This document shows positions 19,710 through 29,149 of a DNA stretch of 64,000 bases, piece by piece. This DNA is from Flavobacterium ardleyense (GTDB taxonomy: Bacteria > Bacteroidota > Bacteroidia > Flavobacteriales > Flavobacteriaceae), in the NCBI RefSeq assembly GCF_033547075.1, contig NZ_CP137891.1, positions 930,001 through 994,000 of the forward strand. The letters run 5' to 3'. Below the pieces are notes generated by a model, which saw only the letters and a program-made list of their open reading frames with translations, was not told the DNA's origin and searched no databases. The position numbers and the translations under genes were made by a program. The number at the start of each line of letters is the position of its first letter. Within the stretch, counting starts at the first letter, position 1.

Positions 19710-21921
19710 TAGCGCAACATTATTGGTCTACGGAACAATTTACGCTTGTGGTGGTGGCGATTGGGATTGGTTTTTCGATTCTAATTTTGCGCCCGAAGCA
19801 TTCGTAGACAAATCCTACACACCACTTTTTCTGTCTGGAGATATATTTTATGACGGAACCGAAACCGACTTTATTTCGAGATATAACGATGATATTGTAG
19901 TGGATTGGAAAGGTTTTCTGGGCAACAAAATGTCTGATCAACAATTGAAATATTTTCTTTTGGACAGCAGTTATGTGGAAGTGATGAATCTACAATCTTA
20001 TTACAAATCAGGAAAGATTACTTCAGAAATCAAACGTTTGAAAAACAAACTTGATATTAAAAATCCAAAAGTAAAATCATTTATTGAGTTTTTGGCTGTT
20101 GCCAAAGAAATTGAAGCGGTATCAGTAACAAGTAATCCTTGGTCTTACGAGCCAATACAATATGCCGTTTTGAATGATGCTAAATTATTGGCAAACCTGA
20201 AAAAAATGTATCAAAATGAAAATGATAGTTTTCTGAAAAATAGGTATTGGTTTCAGTATATGAAGGGTTTATTTTACAGCAGAAATCTCTCAGAAATTGC
20301 GACCTTCTTTGATCAAACTTCGTCTACAGTTCCAAAAAATGATTTGTACTACCGCGCGATGGGCTATGTCGCTGGAATTCATTATAAAAATCAAGAATAT
20401 TCAAAATCGAATTATTTGTTCAGTATCATATTTGATGAAAACATCAAAATGCGCAAGACTGCCCTATTTAATTTTCATCCACAACAAGAGGTGGAATGGA
20501 ATAATACTTTGCAACTTGCAAAATCCGCCAAAGAAAAATCGGCACTTTGGGCTTTGTACGGTTATTACAATGATGAAATTTTGGCAATCCAAAAAATCGC
20601 TGAACTTGATCCAAAAAATCCAAATTTGGACTTTCTATTAACTAGGGTTATTAATAAAGTTGAATCTCAGATTGATAATTCATTGGAAAAGAAAAGCATC
20701 GTAGAATATAGAAAATCGGTTCAGAGAATTGTTGATCCAAAAACGATTCAGCTGATAAATTCAATTGCTAGTTCAAGTAAAGTTGCTTCGCCTTACTTAT
20801 GGTTTTCGGCCGAAGGTTATATTATGTCGCTTACCGCAGACTTCAAAGCTGCAGATATCGCTTTCGCGAAAGCGGAAAAATACTTGCCAAATAATGATTT
20901 AGCAAAAGCACAATTGGAATTGTTGAAAGTGACAAATCGAATTAGCGCAACATCTTCAATTAAATCTGCGAACATCGATAAATTGACCGCAGATATTGAT
21001 TGGCTGACCTTAAAATTGCCTGCATTAAATATCGAAAATCTTCGTTATGACAAAGCCGTAATCTGGTCAAAACAATACTTATCACGACTTTATAAAGACA
21101 ATGGAAATATTGTAATGGCAGAGTTGTTTGTGCCTTCAAAAGATTTTTACACCAATCAGAACGATATCGAACTGATGAAATCTCTTTTAACGAAAGCGGA
21201 AAAATCTAAAATCCAACAAATTGCAGTCAATCAATACTACCTCAAATTAGATGATATTTTTAAATTTCAAGCCGTTACCGCACTTTACAACGACAAAGTC
21301 GCTGAAGCCATTGGTTATATCAGCCAAAGTGGAGATCTACAGCAAATAGAATTTCTCGCAAATCCTTTTAACGGATTTATCAAAGATTGCCACGATTGCG
21401 AACATCGAGCGCCTCAGAAAAAGAAGTTTACTCAATTAGATTTTTTGATTACAATGCAAACACTGCAAATTGATTTGGCAAATTCTACGAATAGCTTTAG
21501 CAATGCTTTGTTGCTTGGAAATGCCTTTTATAATATTACTTTTTACGGAAATGGCCGAACCTTTTATGAAGGAAGTGTGATGGGAGATGCTTCGTACGTT
21601 GGTGGATATGATAAGTGGGCTTTTGAGCAAATTGTAAATATGGGGATGGCTAAAAAATATTATTATTTAGCCTTAAAGAGTGCTGAAAATGATGAACAGC
21701 GAGCAAAAGCCCATTATATGCTGGCCAAATGTGAGCGAAATGAATATTACCAAACCAAGTTTAAACAAGACGATTATTACTATTCTTGGAACAATGATAA
21801 GGTGAATTTCTTAGCTTGGAATGGTTTTAAAGCTTTGAAAAACGATTATAGAAATACGAAATATTACCAAGAGGTTTTGCAGGAATGTGGGTATTTTAAA
21901 ACGTATGTAAATCAGCGGTAA
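19669..21921 (+). CDS. Large exported protein of unknown function, helical-repeat-like
   Basis: A 750-aa protein with an N-terminal signal (KRLLLLFSSATLLVYGTIYAC) ending at a Cys followed by GGGDWDW; this could be a lipobox variant or a signal anchor. The rest is rich in alternating helical segments resembling TPR-like repeats (for example KAAD.AFAKAEKYLPNND), with a CHDCEH motif near residue 570. I know no function. The start overlaps the upstream lipoprotein gene by 41 bp. In an ancestral layout this gene may have been convergent with comF, since a comF remnant begins 2 bp after its stop. Confidence 0.65.
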   Translation: MTNPFIKRLLLLFSSATLLVYGTIYACGGGDWDWFFDSNFAPEAFVDKSYTPLFLSGDIFYDGTETDFISRYNDDIVVDWKGFLGNKMSDQQLKYFLLDSSYVEVMNLQSYYKSGKITSEIKRLKNKLDIKNPKVKSFIEFLAVAKEIEAVSVTSNPWSYEPIQYAVLNDAKLLANLKKMYQNENDSFLKNRYWFQYMKGLFYSRNLSEIATFFDQTSSTVPKNDLYYRAMGYVAGIHYKNQEYSKSNYLFSIIFDENIKMRKTALFNFHPQQEVEWNNTLQLAKSAKEKSALWALYGYYNDEILAIQKIAELDPKNPNLDFLLTRVINKVESQIDNSLEKKSIVEYRKSVQRIVDPKTIQLINSIASSSKVASPYLWFSAEGYIMSLTADFKAADIAFAKAEKYLPNNDLAKAQLELLKVTNRISATSSIKSANIDKLTADIDWLTLKLPALNIENLRYDKAVIWSKQYLSRLYKDNGNIVMAELFVPSKDFYTNQNDIELMKSLLTKAEKSKIQQIAVNQYYLKLDDIFKFQAVTALYNDKVAEAIGYISQSGDLQQIEFLANPFNGFIKDCHDCEHRAPQKKKFTQLDFLITMQTLQIDLANSTNSFSNALLLGNAFYNITFYGNGRTFYEGSVMGDASYVGGYDKWAFEQIVNMGMAKKYYYLALKSAENDEQRAKAHYMLAKCERNEYYQTKFKQDDYYYSWNNDKVNFLAWNGFKALKNDYRNTKYYQEVLQECGYFKTYVNQR

Positions 21922-21922
21922 T

Positions 21923-22045
21923 CTAGTGCGACATCGCCATACAAACAATACTTAGTCTTGCATTTTCTATTTGCATCAATGCCCGACCGCAAGCTTCAAG
22001 TGTTGCTCTAGTGATAATTAAATCGTTAATTAATAGAAAATATTT
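21923..22045 (-). pseudogene. comF: Remnant of a second comF 3' end
   Basis: Read on the minus strand this encodes about 39 residues matching the ComF C terminus, ending ATLEACGRALMQIEN then A(R)LSIVCMAMSH and a TAG stop at 21925-21923. It aligns without large gaps to 23758-23878, the 3' end of the intact comF. The phosphoribosyl-binding motif is broken: intact DDVITTGAT reads NDLIITRAT here. No upstream part of comF is present, so it is a non-functional fragment. With the intact gene it brackets the T9SS/Fic insert as 120-bp direct repeats. Confidence 0.88.
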
Positions 22046-22059
22046 GAAGCGTTAACATC

Positions 22060-22797
22060 CTAATTCACTACAAATTTTTTGTAAACTTTTTGGCCATTAA
22101 ATTCTATAGCTATAATATAGATACCGGTGGAAAACGCCGAAACATCAATTGTTTTACCATTTACAACGCCAATTTCTTTCATGTCAAAACTATAGGCTTT
22201 AATTGATTGTACTTGGATATTATCTTGCATAGAGATAAATAGTTTTTCATTTGCAGGATTGGGATAAACTATAATCTCACTTTCTAGTGCAAACTTTTCA
22301 TTCGAAAGATATTCCTCCGTTGGAATATTGTTGTAATAAGCTTTATTGCCCGATACATTGGTAATGACAAGTTCGCTATCTTCCCCTAAATTGTTGATCT
22401 GAAATTGAAACGAATCTTGAAGATTATTTTGATAAAATGCAACTTGTTTGTTCATTAAATTCAGTTCAACATCAGTTAACCAATCACACATATTTAATGT
22501 TACAGCAAATTGACTATCGATGAAAGTAAAAGAATTATTTTCTACAATAATGGGACCATTAAACGCAAAACAATATTCTCCAGATAGATTATCAGCGGAC
22601 GGAATTCCTCCAATCTCTGTGGGTGAAATTTGAAATAACCACTGTGCAAATCCATTATACGGCGGAATATTATGGGTGATATTATTTTCTTCAATGCTGG
22701 TTAGATACCACGGAGTTCCAAGTAGTGGTGTAGAACTATTTTGAGAATGTACACCTATGGACACTAAAATTGCTAGATATAAAAATGTGTATTTCAT
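22060..22797 (-). CDS. Secreted protein with T9SS C-terminal sorting domain
   Basis: A 245-aa protein: a signal peptide (1-18, ending VHSQ), a middle region of about 140 residues beginning LLGTPWYLTSIEENN that is reminiscent of META/HslJ-like lipocalin-type domains, and a type A sorting domain (about 175-245) with YPNPANEKLFI and a terminal KKFVVN. It should therefore be exported by Sec and then T9SS to the cell surface or medium. It lies inside the segment flanked by comF duplications. The role is unknown. Confidence 0.8.
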   Translation of the reverse strand: MKYTFLYLAILVSIGVHSQNSSTPLLGTPWYLTSIEENNITHNIPPYNGFAQWLFQISPTEIGGIPSADNLSGEYCFAFNGPIIVENNSFTFIDSQFAVTLNMCDWLTDVELNLMNKQVAFYQNNLQDSFQFQINNLGEDSELVITNVSGNKAYYNNIPTEEYLSNEKFALESEIIVYPNPANEKLFISMQDNIQVQSIKAYSFDMKEIGVVNGKTIDVSAFSTGIYIIAIEFNGQKVYKKFVVN

Positions 22798-23006
22798 AAT
22801 TAACTTTATAAAAATTTCAGATCGATTCGAGACGTTATTTTTTGTTAGTGCAATACGTCTTGGCGCTTGGCGAGGTTTGTGAATACAGATGCGAGATTTT
22901 TAGATTAAACACAAATTTTCCAAATTAAAAACTATCTTCAAAATAGGCCTAAAACCCCAATATCGCCAAACTGCTTTTTCTAGCTAGTGCTTTATCCAAA
23001 TTATTA

Positions 23007-23564
23007 TTAATCATCATCTTCTTTCTGATAGCCTTCATAATAGTAAGATTGTTCAATTCCTTTAAAAATAACTTCTCTATTATTTATGTCTTCGGTTAAG
23101 TTACTATTTAATAAAGTTCTTAATTCCAAGTCGTTAATTGGACTTCTTTCCATTGCTTGTAAATAAAGAGATTTATCCACATATTGCCAATTGACTACTT
23201 TTTTAAGTTTAGTTTTCAGAATCATATCTAACCAAATTCTCATTGTTCTGCCGTTACCTTCCATAAAAGGATGAGCAATATTCATTTCTACATATTTGGC
23301 AACTATTTCTTCAAAAGTATTTTCGGGCATTTGCTCAATTTTGACTAAAATTTCATTTAAGTATAAAGAATTTGCAAATCTAAATCCACCTTTTGAGATG
23401 TTCTTAGTACGTACTTCACCCGCAAAATCATATAATCCTTTAAATAAATAAAAATGTATTTGATTTAAGCCTTTAGTAGTTCCAATTTCAATTTTGTTAA
23501 TATCATCTGATTCAAATAAGCGATAAGCATTTTCTAAACTCTTTTTGTCAATGTTTTTCATCAT
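23007..23564 (-). CDS. Fic-family protein adenylyltransferase, class III (self-inhibited)
   Basis: A 185-aa single-domain Fic enzyme expected to transfer AMP from ATP to target proteins. The catalytic motif HPFMEGNGR is complete at 98-106 (H98 general base). The C-terminal inhibitory helix of the NmFic type is present as SYYYEG (173-178) with inhibitory E177, so no separate antitoxin is needed. The size fits class III. It sits in the comF-bracketed insert upstream of the T9SS gene and has a plausible -7 element. Targets are unknown. Confidence 0.9.
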   Translation of the reverse strand: MMKNIDKKSLENAYRLFESDDINKIEIGTTKGLNQIHFYLFKGLYDFAGEVRTKNISKGGFRFANSLYLNEILVKIEQMPENTFEEIVAKYVEMNIAHPFMEGNGRTMRIWLDMILKTKLKKVVNWQYVDKSLYLQAMERSPINDLELRTLLNSNLTEDINNREVIFKGIEQSYYYEGYQKEDDD

Positions 23565-23597
23565 AATTCAGATTTATTCAACTATTAATTTCTTTGT

Positions 23598-23605
23598 CAA
23601 AAATA
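23598..23605 (-). promoter_or_regulatory. Probable -7 element of the fic gene
   Basis: The minus strand reads TATTTTTG, an exact match, 33 bp upstream of the start codon. No -33 TTG at the normal distance is seen. Confidence 0.4.
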
Positions 23606-23755
23606 CTTTAAATGTTTGTGAATCACTTTAAAACTGATTAGTTTTTAGAGGTTTTCTTGTGTTTTTATGCAGTTTTATATTCCGTTGCGGTTCGATTGAT
23701 AGTAACTAATAAGCACAATTATAATTTTCTGGAAATTTACTTATATTTTTCAACC

Positions 23756-24436
23756 TTAATGCGACATCGCCATACAAACGATACTTAATTTTGCATTCTC
23801 TATTTGCATCAAAGCCCGACCGCAAGCTTCAAGTGTTGCTCCAGTTGTAATTACATCGTCAATCAACAGGAAATGTTTATTATGATGCTTTTGAGGATTT
23901 TGCACATAAAACATCGGTTTGGTGGACATCGATCTTTCCAGAAGATTTTTGAAAGTTTGAGAAGAACTATATTGGCTTCGGAAAAGGAGAGAATCATTAT
24001 AGGGAATTTCTAATTTTTGCGAAAGCGATTTCCCAAAAGTCGTCACCTGATTATAACCTCTTTCTCTCAATCTCCTTTTATGTAAAGGCGTGGGAATAAT
24101 TTCGTCAAGATCTTGTAATGCCATATGATTGACAAGTAAAGATCCGTACCAATTACCAATTGCTTCGCCAATATCTTGATTTCCTCGATATTTTAGATTG
24201 TGAATAAGTTGCTGAACAATTCCCTTTTTATGAAAATAAAACTGAGCTCCCACAAACTGAATGTCCAATCTACCGTAGAATTTTTGCCACAACTCATTTT
24301 TATCTAATTCGTGATGATTGGTCATAGGGAGATGGTGCCGGCAAGAAGTACAAATTACTCGTTCGCCAGTTGCCAAAGCCTCATTACATCCTGCACAAAA
24401 CTCCGGAAAGAACAAATTGGCTGCGTTTTTCCACAT
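23756..24436 (-). CDS. comF: ComF-family phosphoribosyltransferase-like protein
   Basis: A 226-aa cytoplasmic protein of the ComF family, linked in naturally transformable bacteria to DNA uptake or single-strand processing. The N-terminal zinc finger has C14, C17, C29 and C32, and the type I PRTase signature is LLIDDVITTGAT (190-201). It is divergent from glyS, whose start is 81 bp away. Its 3' end is duplicated at 21923. The family is clear; a competence role here is inferred. Confidence 0.9.
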   Translation of the reverse strand: MWKNAANLFFPEFCAGCNEALATGERVICTSCRHHLPMTNHHELDKNELWQKFYGRLDIQFVGAQFYFHKKGIVQQLIHNLKYRGNQDIGEAIGNWYGSLLVNHMALQDLDEIIPTPLHKRRLRERGYNQVTTFGKSLSQKLEIPYNDSLLFRSQYSSSQTFKNLLERSMSTKPMFYVQNPQKHHNKHFLLIDDVITTGATLEACGRALMQIENAKLSIVCMAMSH

Positions 24437-24516
24437 AATGTCAAAATTTCTACAATAAATATAGACATTGTTTTGATAGGGGCGTTTTATTGCTGTATAT
24501 TTTATATTTTTGCGCT

Positions 24517-26064
24517 ATGGCAAAACAAGAGGACATTTTTAAGGGTGTGATTTCGCACGCAAAGGAGTACGGATATATTTTTCCGTCAAGCGAAATCTAT
24601 GATGGTTTAAGCGCAGTGTATGATTATGCACAAAATGGCGTTGAACTAAAGAAAAATATTAGAGAATTTTGGTGGAAGTCAATGGTTCAGATGCACGACA
24701 ATATTGTAGGGCTTGACTCTTCAATTTTGATGCATCCAACTACTTGGAAAGCTTCGGGCCATGTGGATGCATTTAACGATCCGCTTATCGATAATAAAGA
24801 TTCGAAAAGAAGATACCGCGCTGATGTCTTGATTGAAGATTATGCTGAAAAATTGCATCAGAAAGCTGAAAAAGAAATTGAAAAAGCACGTATTCGTTTT
24901 GGCGAATTCTTTAATGAAGAAGAATTTGTGACTACAAATCCACGTGTTATGGAATATAAATCAAAGCAAAAGCAAATTATAGAACGCATGGCTCATTCGC
25001 TTGAGACAGAAAATCTAGCCGATGTAAAAGCTTTGATTGAAGAATTGGAAATTGCTTGTCCAGAATCTGGTTCAAAAAATTGGACTGACGTAAGACAATT
25101 CAATCTGATGTTTGGTACTAAGCTCGGAGCATCTGCAGAAGGCGCAATGGATTTATACCTAAGACCAGAAACGGCACAAGGGATTTTCGTAAACTTTCTA
25201 AACGTTCAGAAATCAGGTCGTATGAAGATTCCTTTCGGAATTGCTCAAACTGGAAAAGCTTTTAGAAATGAAATTGTTGCAAGACAATTCATTTTTAGAA
25301 TGCGTGAGTTTGAACAAATGGAAATGCAATTTTTTGTACGTCCAGGCGAAGAAATGGAACACTATAACTATTGGAAAGAAGCTAGACTTAACTGGCACTT
25401 AACTTTAGGACTAGGAAAAGAAAATTACCGTTTCCACGATCACGAGAAATTGGCGCATTACGCAAATGCAGCCACAGATATCGAATTTAATTTCCCATTT
25501 GGATTTAAAGAATTGGAAGGAATTCACTCAAGAACTGACTTTGACCTAAAAGCGCACGAAAAATTCTCTGGTAAAAAATTACAATATTTTGATACAGAGC
25601 AAAATCAAAGTTATACTCCTTATGTAGTAGAAACTTCGGTAGGATTGGATAGATTATTCTTGGCAGTTTTTTCTAAATCATTAAAAGAAGAAACTTTAGA
25701 GGATGGCTCAACTAGAACAGTTTTGGCATTGCCAACTGTACTTGCTCCAATAAAAGTAGCGGTATTGCCTCTAATTAAAAGAGATGGACTTCCAGAAATC
25801 GCTCATAAAATTATTGCTGACTTGAAACTTGATTTCAATGTAGTGTATGATGAAAAGGATGCTGTAGGAAGACGTTACAGAAGGCAAGATGCTTTGGGAA
25901 CTCCTTTCTGCGTTACTGTAGATCATCAGACAATAGAAGATAATACAGTTACAATTCGACATAGAGATTCTATGAAGCAAGATAGAGTTGCAATTTCTGA
26001 TCTTTACAAAATTGTAAACGAGGAAGTTTCGATGACAAATTGGTTGAAGAAATTGATTAAATAG
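24517..26064 (+). CDS. glyS: Glycine-tRNA ligase (class II, dimeric type)
   Basis: A 515-aa enzyme that charges tRNA-Gly. It is the single-chain eukaryote/archaeal-like form, not the alpha2-beta2 form. The N-terminal WWKSMVQMHDNIVGLDSS, class II core RPETAQGIFVNF and FRNEIVARQFIFRMREFEQMEMQFF are all present, with an anticodon-binding domain at about 400-515. The frame is open further upstream, but the ATG at 24517 (MAKQEDIFK) is the family start. A TATTTTTG at 24505-24512 would place transcription initiation nearly at the ATG, so a very short leader is possible. Confidence 0.95.
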   Translation: MAKQEDIFKGVISHAKEYGYIFPSSEIYDGLSAVYDYAQNGVELKKNIREFWWKSMVQMHDNIVGLDSSILMHPTTWKASGHVDAFNDPLIDNKDSKRRYRADVLIEDYAEKLHQKAEKEIEKARIRFGEFFNEEEFVTTNPRVMEYKSKQKQIIERMAHSLETENLADVKALIEELEIACPESGSKNWTDVRQFNLMFGTKLGASAEGAMDLYLRPETAQGIFVNFLNVQKSGRMKIPFGIAQTGKAFRNEIVARQFIFRMREFEQMEMQFFVRPGEEMEHYNYWKEARLNWHLTLGLGKENYRFHDHEKLAHYANAATDIEFNFPFGFKELEGIHSRTDFDLKAHEKFSGKKLQYFDTEQNQSYTPYVVETSVGLDRLFLAVFSKSLKEETLEDGSTRTVLALPTVLAPIKVAVLPLIKRDGLPEIAHKIIADLKLDFNVVYDEKDAVGRRYRRQDALGTPFCVTVDHQTIEDNTVTIRHRDSMKQDRVAISDLYKIVNEEVSMTNWLKKLIK

Positions 26065-26084
26065 AATGTATATTCTGTAGTTTT

Positions 26085-26118
26085 AAAAGCCGAACTTTCT
26101 ATAGTTTCGGCTTTTTTT
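26085..26118 (+). terminator. Rho-independent terminator of glyS
   Basis: AAAAGCCGAA and TTCGGCTTTT pair (26085-26114) and are followed by T residues, 20 bp after the stop codon. Confidence 0.85.
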
Positions 26119-26386
26119 ACTTTAATGCAGTATTATCTAGATTTTATAATCCTAACTTTTAGATAAATCGGCAAACGCTGATGTTCTATAAATCCATCAG
26201 TCAAGGATTATTAGAATAGCTATTAGAATTAAACAGTATTTTGACTTTTGTTGACAATTCAAAAACACTATCTTGCTACACATTGCAGGATATTTTCGAC
26301 ATATACTAATTCAGTAATAACCGAATAGTTTCATATTCTGTGCGAGCAGTTTTTTATAAATAATAGTAAAATTAAGTAGTCTAGTA

Positions 26387-27055
26387 ATGCAAGAAATGAA
26401 CATTCTGATTGTCGACGATCATCCATTTATTATCGAAGGATATAAAAATGCTATTAATTCATATCCGGCTGAGGGAATTAATTTTAAAATTACTGCGGCT
26501 AAGGATTGTAAGTCGGGATATGATGCAATTATGAATGCCGTTGATACTCCGTTTTCTGTAGCGTTATTGGATTTTAGTATGCCTGCTTATATTGAAAAAA
26601 ACATTGCAACTGGCGAAGATTTAGCTTTGTTAATCCGAAAGGAAATGCCCAATTGCAAAATTGCACTTCTCACCATGCATACAGAGTTGCTTAAAATCAG
26701 TGCAATTGTAGAGGATTTGAAACCTAACGCACTTATAATAAAAAATGACTTAACATTTGACGAACTATTAATTGCATTTGCGGCAGTAATGAATGATGAG
26801 TTTTATTACAGCACTACGGTTAAAGCAACCGTAAAGGCTGTAAAAGAAGATTATTCACTGGAAATAGATTCCTTTGATAAGCAGATTTTATTTCACTTAA
26901 GCAAAGGAACATCAGAATTGGAAATTCCGCGGTATGTTCCTTTGTTATTAGAAGCAATTCAACAAAGAATATGCAATTTAAGTGAGCTATTAGGAAGCAC
27001 TCCAAATGACCATCAGTCACTAGTTTTAGCAGCAAGGAGTAGGAAATTGGTTTAA
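26387..27055 (+). CDS. Orphan response regulator (NarL-like, degenerate C-terminal HTH)
   Basis: A 222-aa protein with a receiver domain (about 1-130): acidic pair D10/D11, phospho-acceptor D62 (ALLDFSMP), T96 and K119. The C-terminal part (about 155-222, LSKGTSELEIPRYVPLLLEAIQQRICNL) has the position of a LuxR-type helix-turn-helix but departs from its consensus, so DNA binding is uncertain. No histidine kinase gene lies nearby. The 268 bp between the glyS terminator and this gene show no recognisable RNA or exact promoter match. It is convergent with thiL. Confidence 0.85.
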   Translation: MQEMNILIVDDHPFIIEGYKNAINSYPAEGINFKITAAKDCKSGYDAIMNAVDTPFSVALLDFSMPAYIEKNIATGEDLALLIRKEMPNCKIALLTMHTELLKISAIVEDLKPNALIIKNDLTFDELLIAFAAVMNDEFYYSTTVKATVKAVKEDYSLEIDSFDKQILFHLSKGTSELEIPRYVPLLLEAIQQRICNLSELLGSTPNDHQSLVLAARSRKLV

Positions 27056-27059
27056 CGAT

Positions 27060-28109
27060 TTAGTCTTCTGCAATTGCATCCCAGCCTCGAGATTTGAGTT
27101 GAATCTTCGTGTTTGCTCGAGTTACAAGATGAATTCCTTCACTTTCCTGAGTCATATGACCAATGATTGTAAAATTTGGATTTCCTTTTATTTTTTCGAA
27201 ATCATTAATCGAAATTGTAAAAAGTAATTCGTAATCTTCACCGCCATTTATTGCAACAGTTGTAGAGTCAAGATCAAATTCCTCACATACATTTATAAAC
27301 TGAGGATCTAAGGGCAATTTGTCTTCATAAAGATTACAACCCACTTGTGATTGCTTGCACAAATGCATTATTTCTGAAGATAAACCGTCAGAAATATCAA
27401 TCATCGAAGTAGGTTTTACTTCAAGGGCGTGTAATAATAAACGAACATCTTTGCGAGCTTCAGGTTTTAGCTGACGCTCAATTAGATAAGAATACGCGTC
27501 AAGATCAGGTTGTGAATTTGGATTTACCAGAAAAACTTGTTTCTCTCTTTCCAAAACTTGAAGTCCCATATAAGCTGCTCCAATATCACCTGTAACAACC
27601 AACAAATCTGTGTCTTGAGCGGTGCTTCGATAAACGACTTCATCTAAATCAACCTCACCAATTGCGGTAATGCTAATGATTAATCCTTTTTGAGATGAGG
27701 TGGTGTCACCACCAATAACATCAACATTGTATTCCTTGGCGGCATGATTAATTCCTGCAAACAAATCGTCCAACGCTTCTAATGGAAATCTATTTGAAAC
27801 CGCAATCGAAACCGTTATTTGAGTTGGTTTGGCGTTCATAGCACAAATATCAGAAAGATTGACTACAACTGCTTTATAGCCCAAATGCTTCAGTGGCATA
27901 TAAGCCAAATCAAAATGAACTCCCTCTATCAAAAGATCGGTTGAGATCACTATTTTTTTATCTTTAAAATCTAAAATTGCAGCATCATCACCAATTCCCT
28001 TTATCGTGGATTCATGGTTAATCGAAAAGTTTTTTGTCAGGTGATCTATAAGTGCAAATTCTCCCAATTGTGAAATACTTGTCTTCTGCGGATTTTTATC
28101 TTCAATCAT
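27060..28109 (-). CDS. thiL: Thiamine-monophosphate kinase
   Basis: A 349-aa enzyme that phosphorylates thiamine monophosphate to the active cofactor thiamine diphosphate. The AIR-synthase-like fold is evident from IGDDAAILDF near the N terminus, STDLLIEGVHFD, GGDTTSS and SMIDISDGLSSE. The open frame extends to 28145, but the ATG at 28109 (MIEDKNPQKTSISQLGEF) is the family start and the -7 element at 28135-28142 lies inside the longer frame, which supports the shorter one. No TPP riboswitch is apparent. Confidence 0.93.
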   Translation of the reverse strand: MIEDKNPQKTSISQLGEFALIDHLTKNFSINHESTIKGIGDDAAILDFKDKKIVISTDLLIEGVHFDLAYMPLKHLGYKAVVVNLSDICAMNAKPTQITVSIAVSNRFPLEALDDLFAGINHAAKEYNVDVIGGDTTSSQKGLIISITAIGEVDLDEVVYRSTAQDTDLLVVTGDIGAAYMGLQVLEREKQVFLVNPNSQPDLDAYSYLIERQLKPEARKDVRLLLHALEVKPTSMIDISDGLSSEIMHLCKQSQVGCNLYEDKLPLDPQFINVCEEFDLDSTTVAINGGEDYELLFTISINDFEKIKGNPNFTIIGHMTQESEGIHLVTRANTKIQLKSRGWDAIAED

Positions 28110-28134
28110 ATTTTGAATGTCATTTAGTAAAAAA

Positions 28135-28142
28135 CAAAGGTA
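28135..28142 (-). promoter_or_regulatory. Probable -7 element of thiL
   Basis: The minus strand reads TACCTTTG, an exact match, 25 bp upstream of the ATG at 28109. The -33 element is weak. Confidence 0.45.
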
Positions 28143-28273
28143 CAAAGTATTGTTGCTACGACACTCATGGATTAGTAAAGGATCATTTCCAAATTAATTG
28201 TTAATTTATTTGTAACAAACTTTGTACCTTGTGTACCTATATCAAAACGATTCTCTTTAAACACTTTAATTAT

Positions 28274-29149
28274 ATGAAGTTAAGCATACAAAACCTCACC
28301 AAAATCTACAAGAACGGCACTAAAGCCCTTGATAATTTAAATCTCGAAATCGGATCTGGAATGTTTGGACTCTTAGGGCCAAATGGAGCTGGAAAATCTT
28401 CACTAATGCGTACAATTGCAACTTTGCAAAAACCTGATAGCGGAACCATTACTTTTGAAGGCATCGATGTTCTTAATAACAGTACTGCATTGCGAAAAGT
28501 TTTGGGCTATTTACCACAAGAATTTGGAGTATATCCAAATATGTCTGCCGAAGATCTTTTGCAGTATTTTGCTCGATTAAAAGGAATTTCGTCTTCATCA
28601 GAACGAAAAGATTTAATCAAAAAAGTTTTAGAAGTAACCAATCTTTACGATCAACGCGGAAAAGCAGTAAGCGGCTATTCGGGCGGGATGAAACAACGTT
28701 TCGGAATTGCACAGCTGTTGCTAAATGACCCAAAATTAATTATTGTTGATGAACCAACTGCCGGACTTGATCCTGCCGAGAGACATCGTTTCTTAAACGT
28801 TCTTAGAGAAATTGGTACAAACCACACCGTAATATTTTCGACACACATTGTAGATGATGTGAAAGATCTTTGCAACGAAATGGCAATTTTAAACGGTGGA
28901 AAAATTCTACTTCAAGGAACTCCCGAGCAAGCAGAATCACAATTAAATGGTCAGATTTGGACAAAAATGATTCCTCGTGATCACCTGGAAAAGTATGAGC
29001 ACGATTTTAATGTAATCTCATCAAAATACAATCAGGATAACACGCTTAATATCAAAGTGCATAGTGTAACCGCACCAGATGAAACTTTTATTAATGCCGA
29101 TCCGCAACTCGAAGATGTTTATTTTGTGGCACTAAAATCCGATTCATAG
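28274..29149 (+). CDS. ABC transporter ATP-binding protein
   Basis: A 291-aa ATPase that powers the permease encoded immediately downstream. Walker A is GPNGAGKSS, the signature is SGYSGGMKQR and Walker B is LIIVDEPTAGLDP, with the switch His in IFSTHIVDD. The C-terminal extension of about 70 residues is typical of ABC-2-type exporters. The frame opens at 28229, but the ATG at 28274 (MKLSIQNLTK) fits the family. The stop codon is directly followed by the ATG of the permease gene at 29150, so the two are one operon. Confidence 0.92.
   Translation: MKLSIQNLTKIYKNGTKALDNLNLEIGSGMFGLLGPNGAGKSSLMRTIATLQKPDSGTITFEGIDVLNNSTALRKVLGYLPQEFGVYPNMSAEDLLQYFARLKGISSSSERKDLIKKVLEVTNLYDQRGKAVSGYSGGMKQRFGIAQLLLNDPKLIIVDEPTAGLDPAERHRFLNVLREIGTNHTVIFSTHIVDDVKDLCNEMAILNGGKILLQGTPEQAESQLNGQIWTKMIPRDHLEKYEHDFNVISSKYNQDNTLNIKVHSVTAPDETFINADPQLEDVYFVALKSDS

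Noticed and set aside
22949..23005. Short frame after the fic stop reading NNLDKALARKSSLAILGF
   Set aside because: It looks protein-like, but only 18 residues are available with no start codon and no homologue I can name. It may be a remnant of a gene once downstream of fic.
26119..26386. Possible regulatory RNA between glyS and the response regulator
   Set aside because: Apart from the glyS terminator no stable hairpin or known riboswitch motif was visible.
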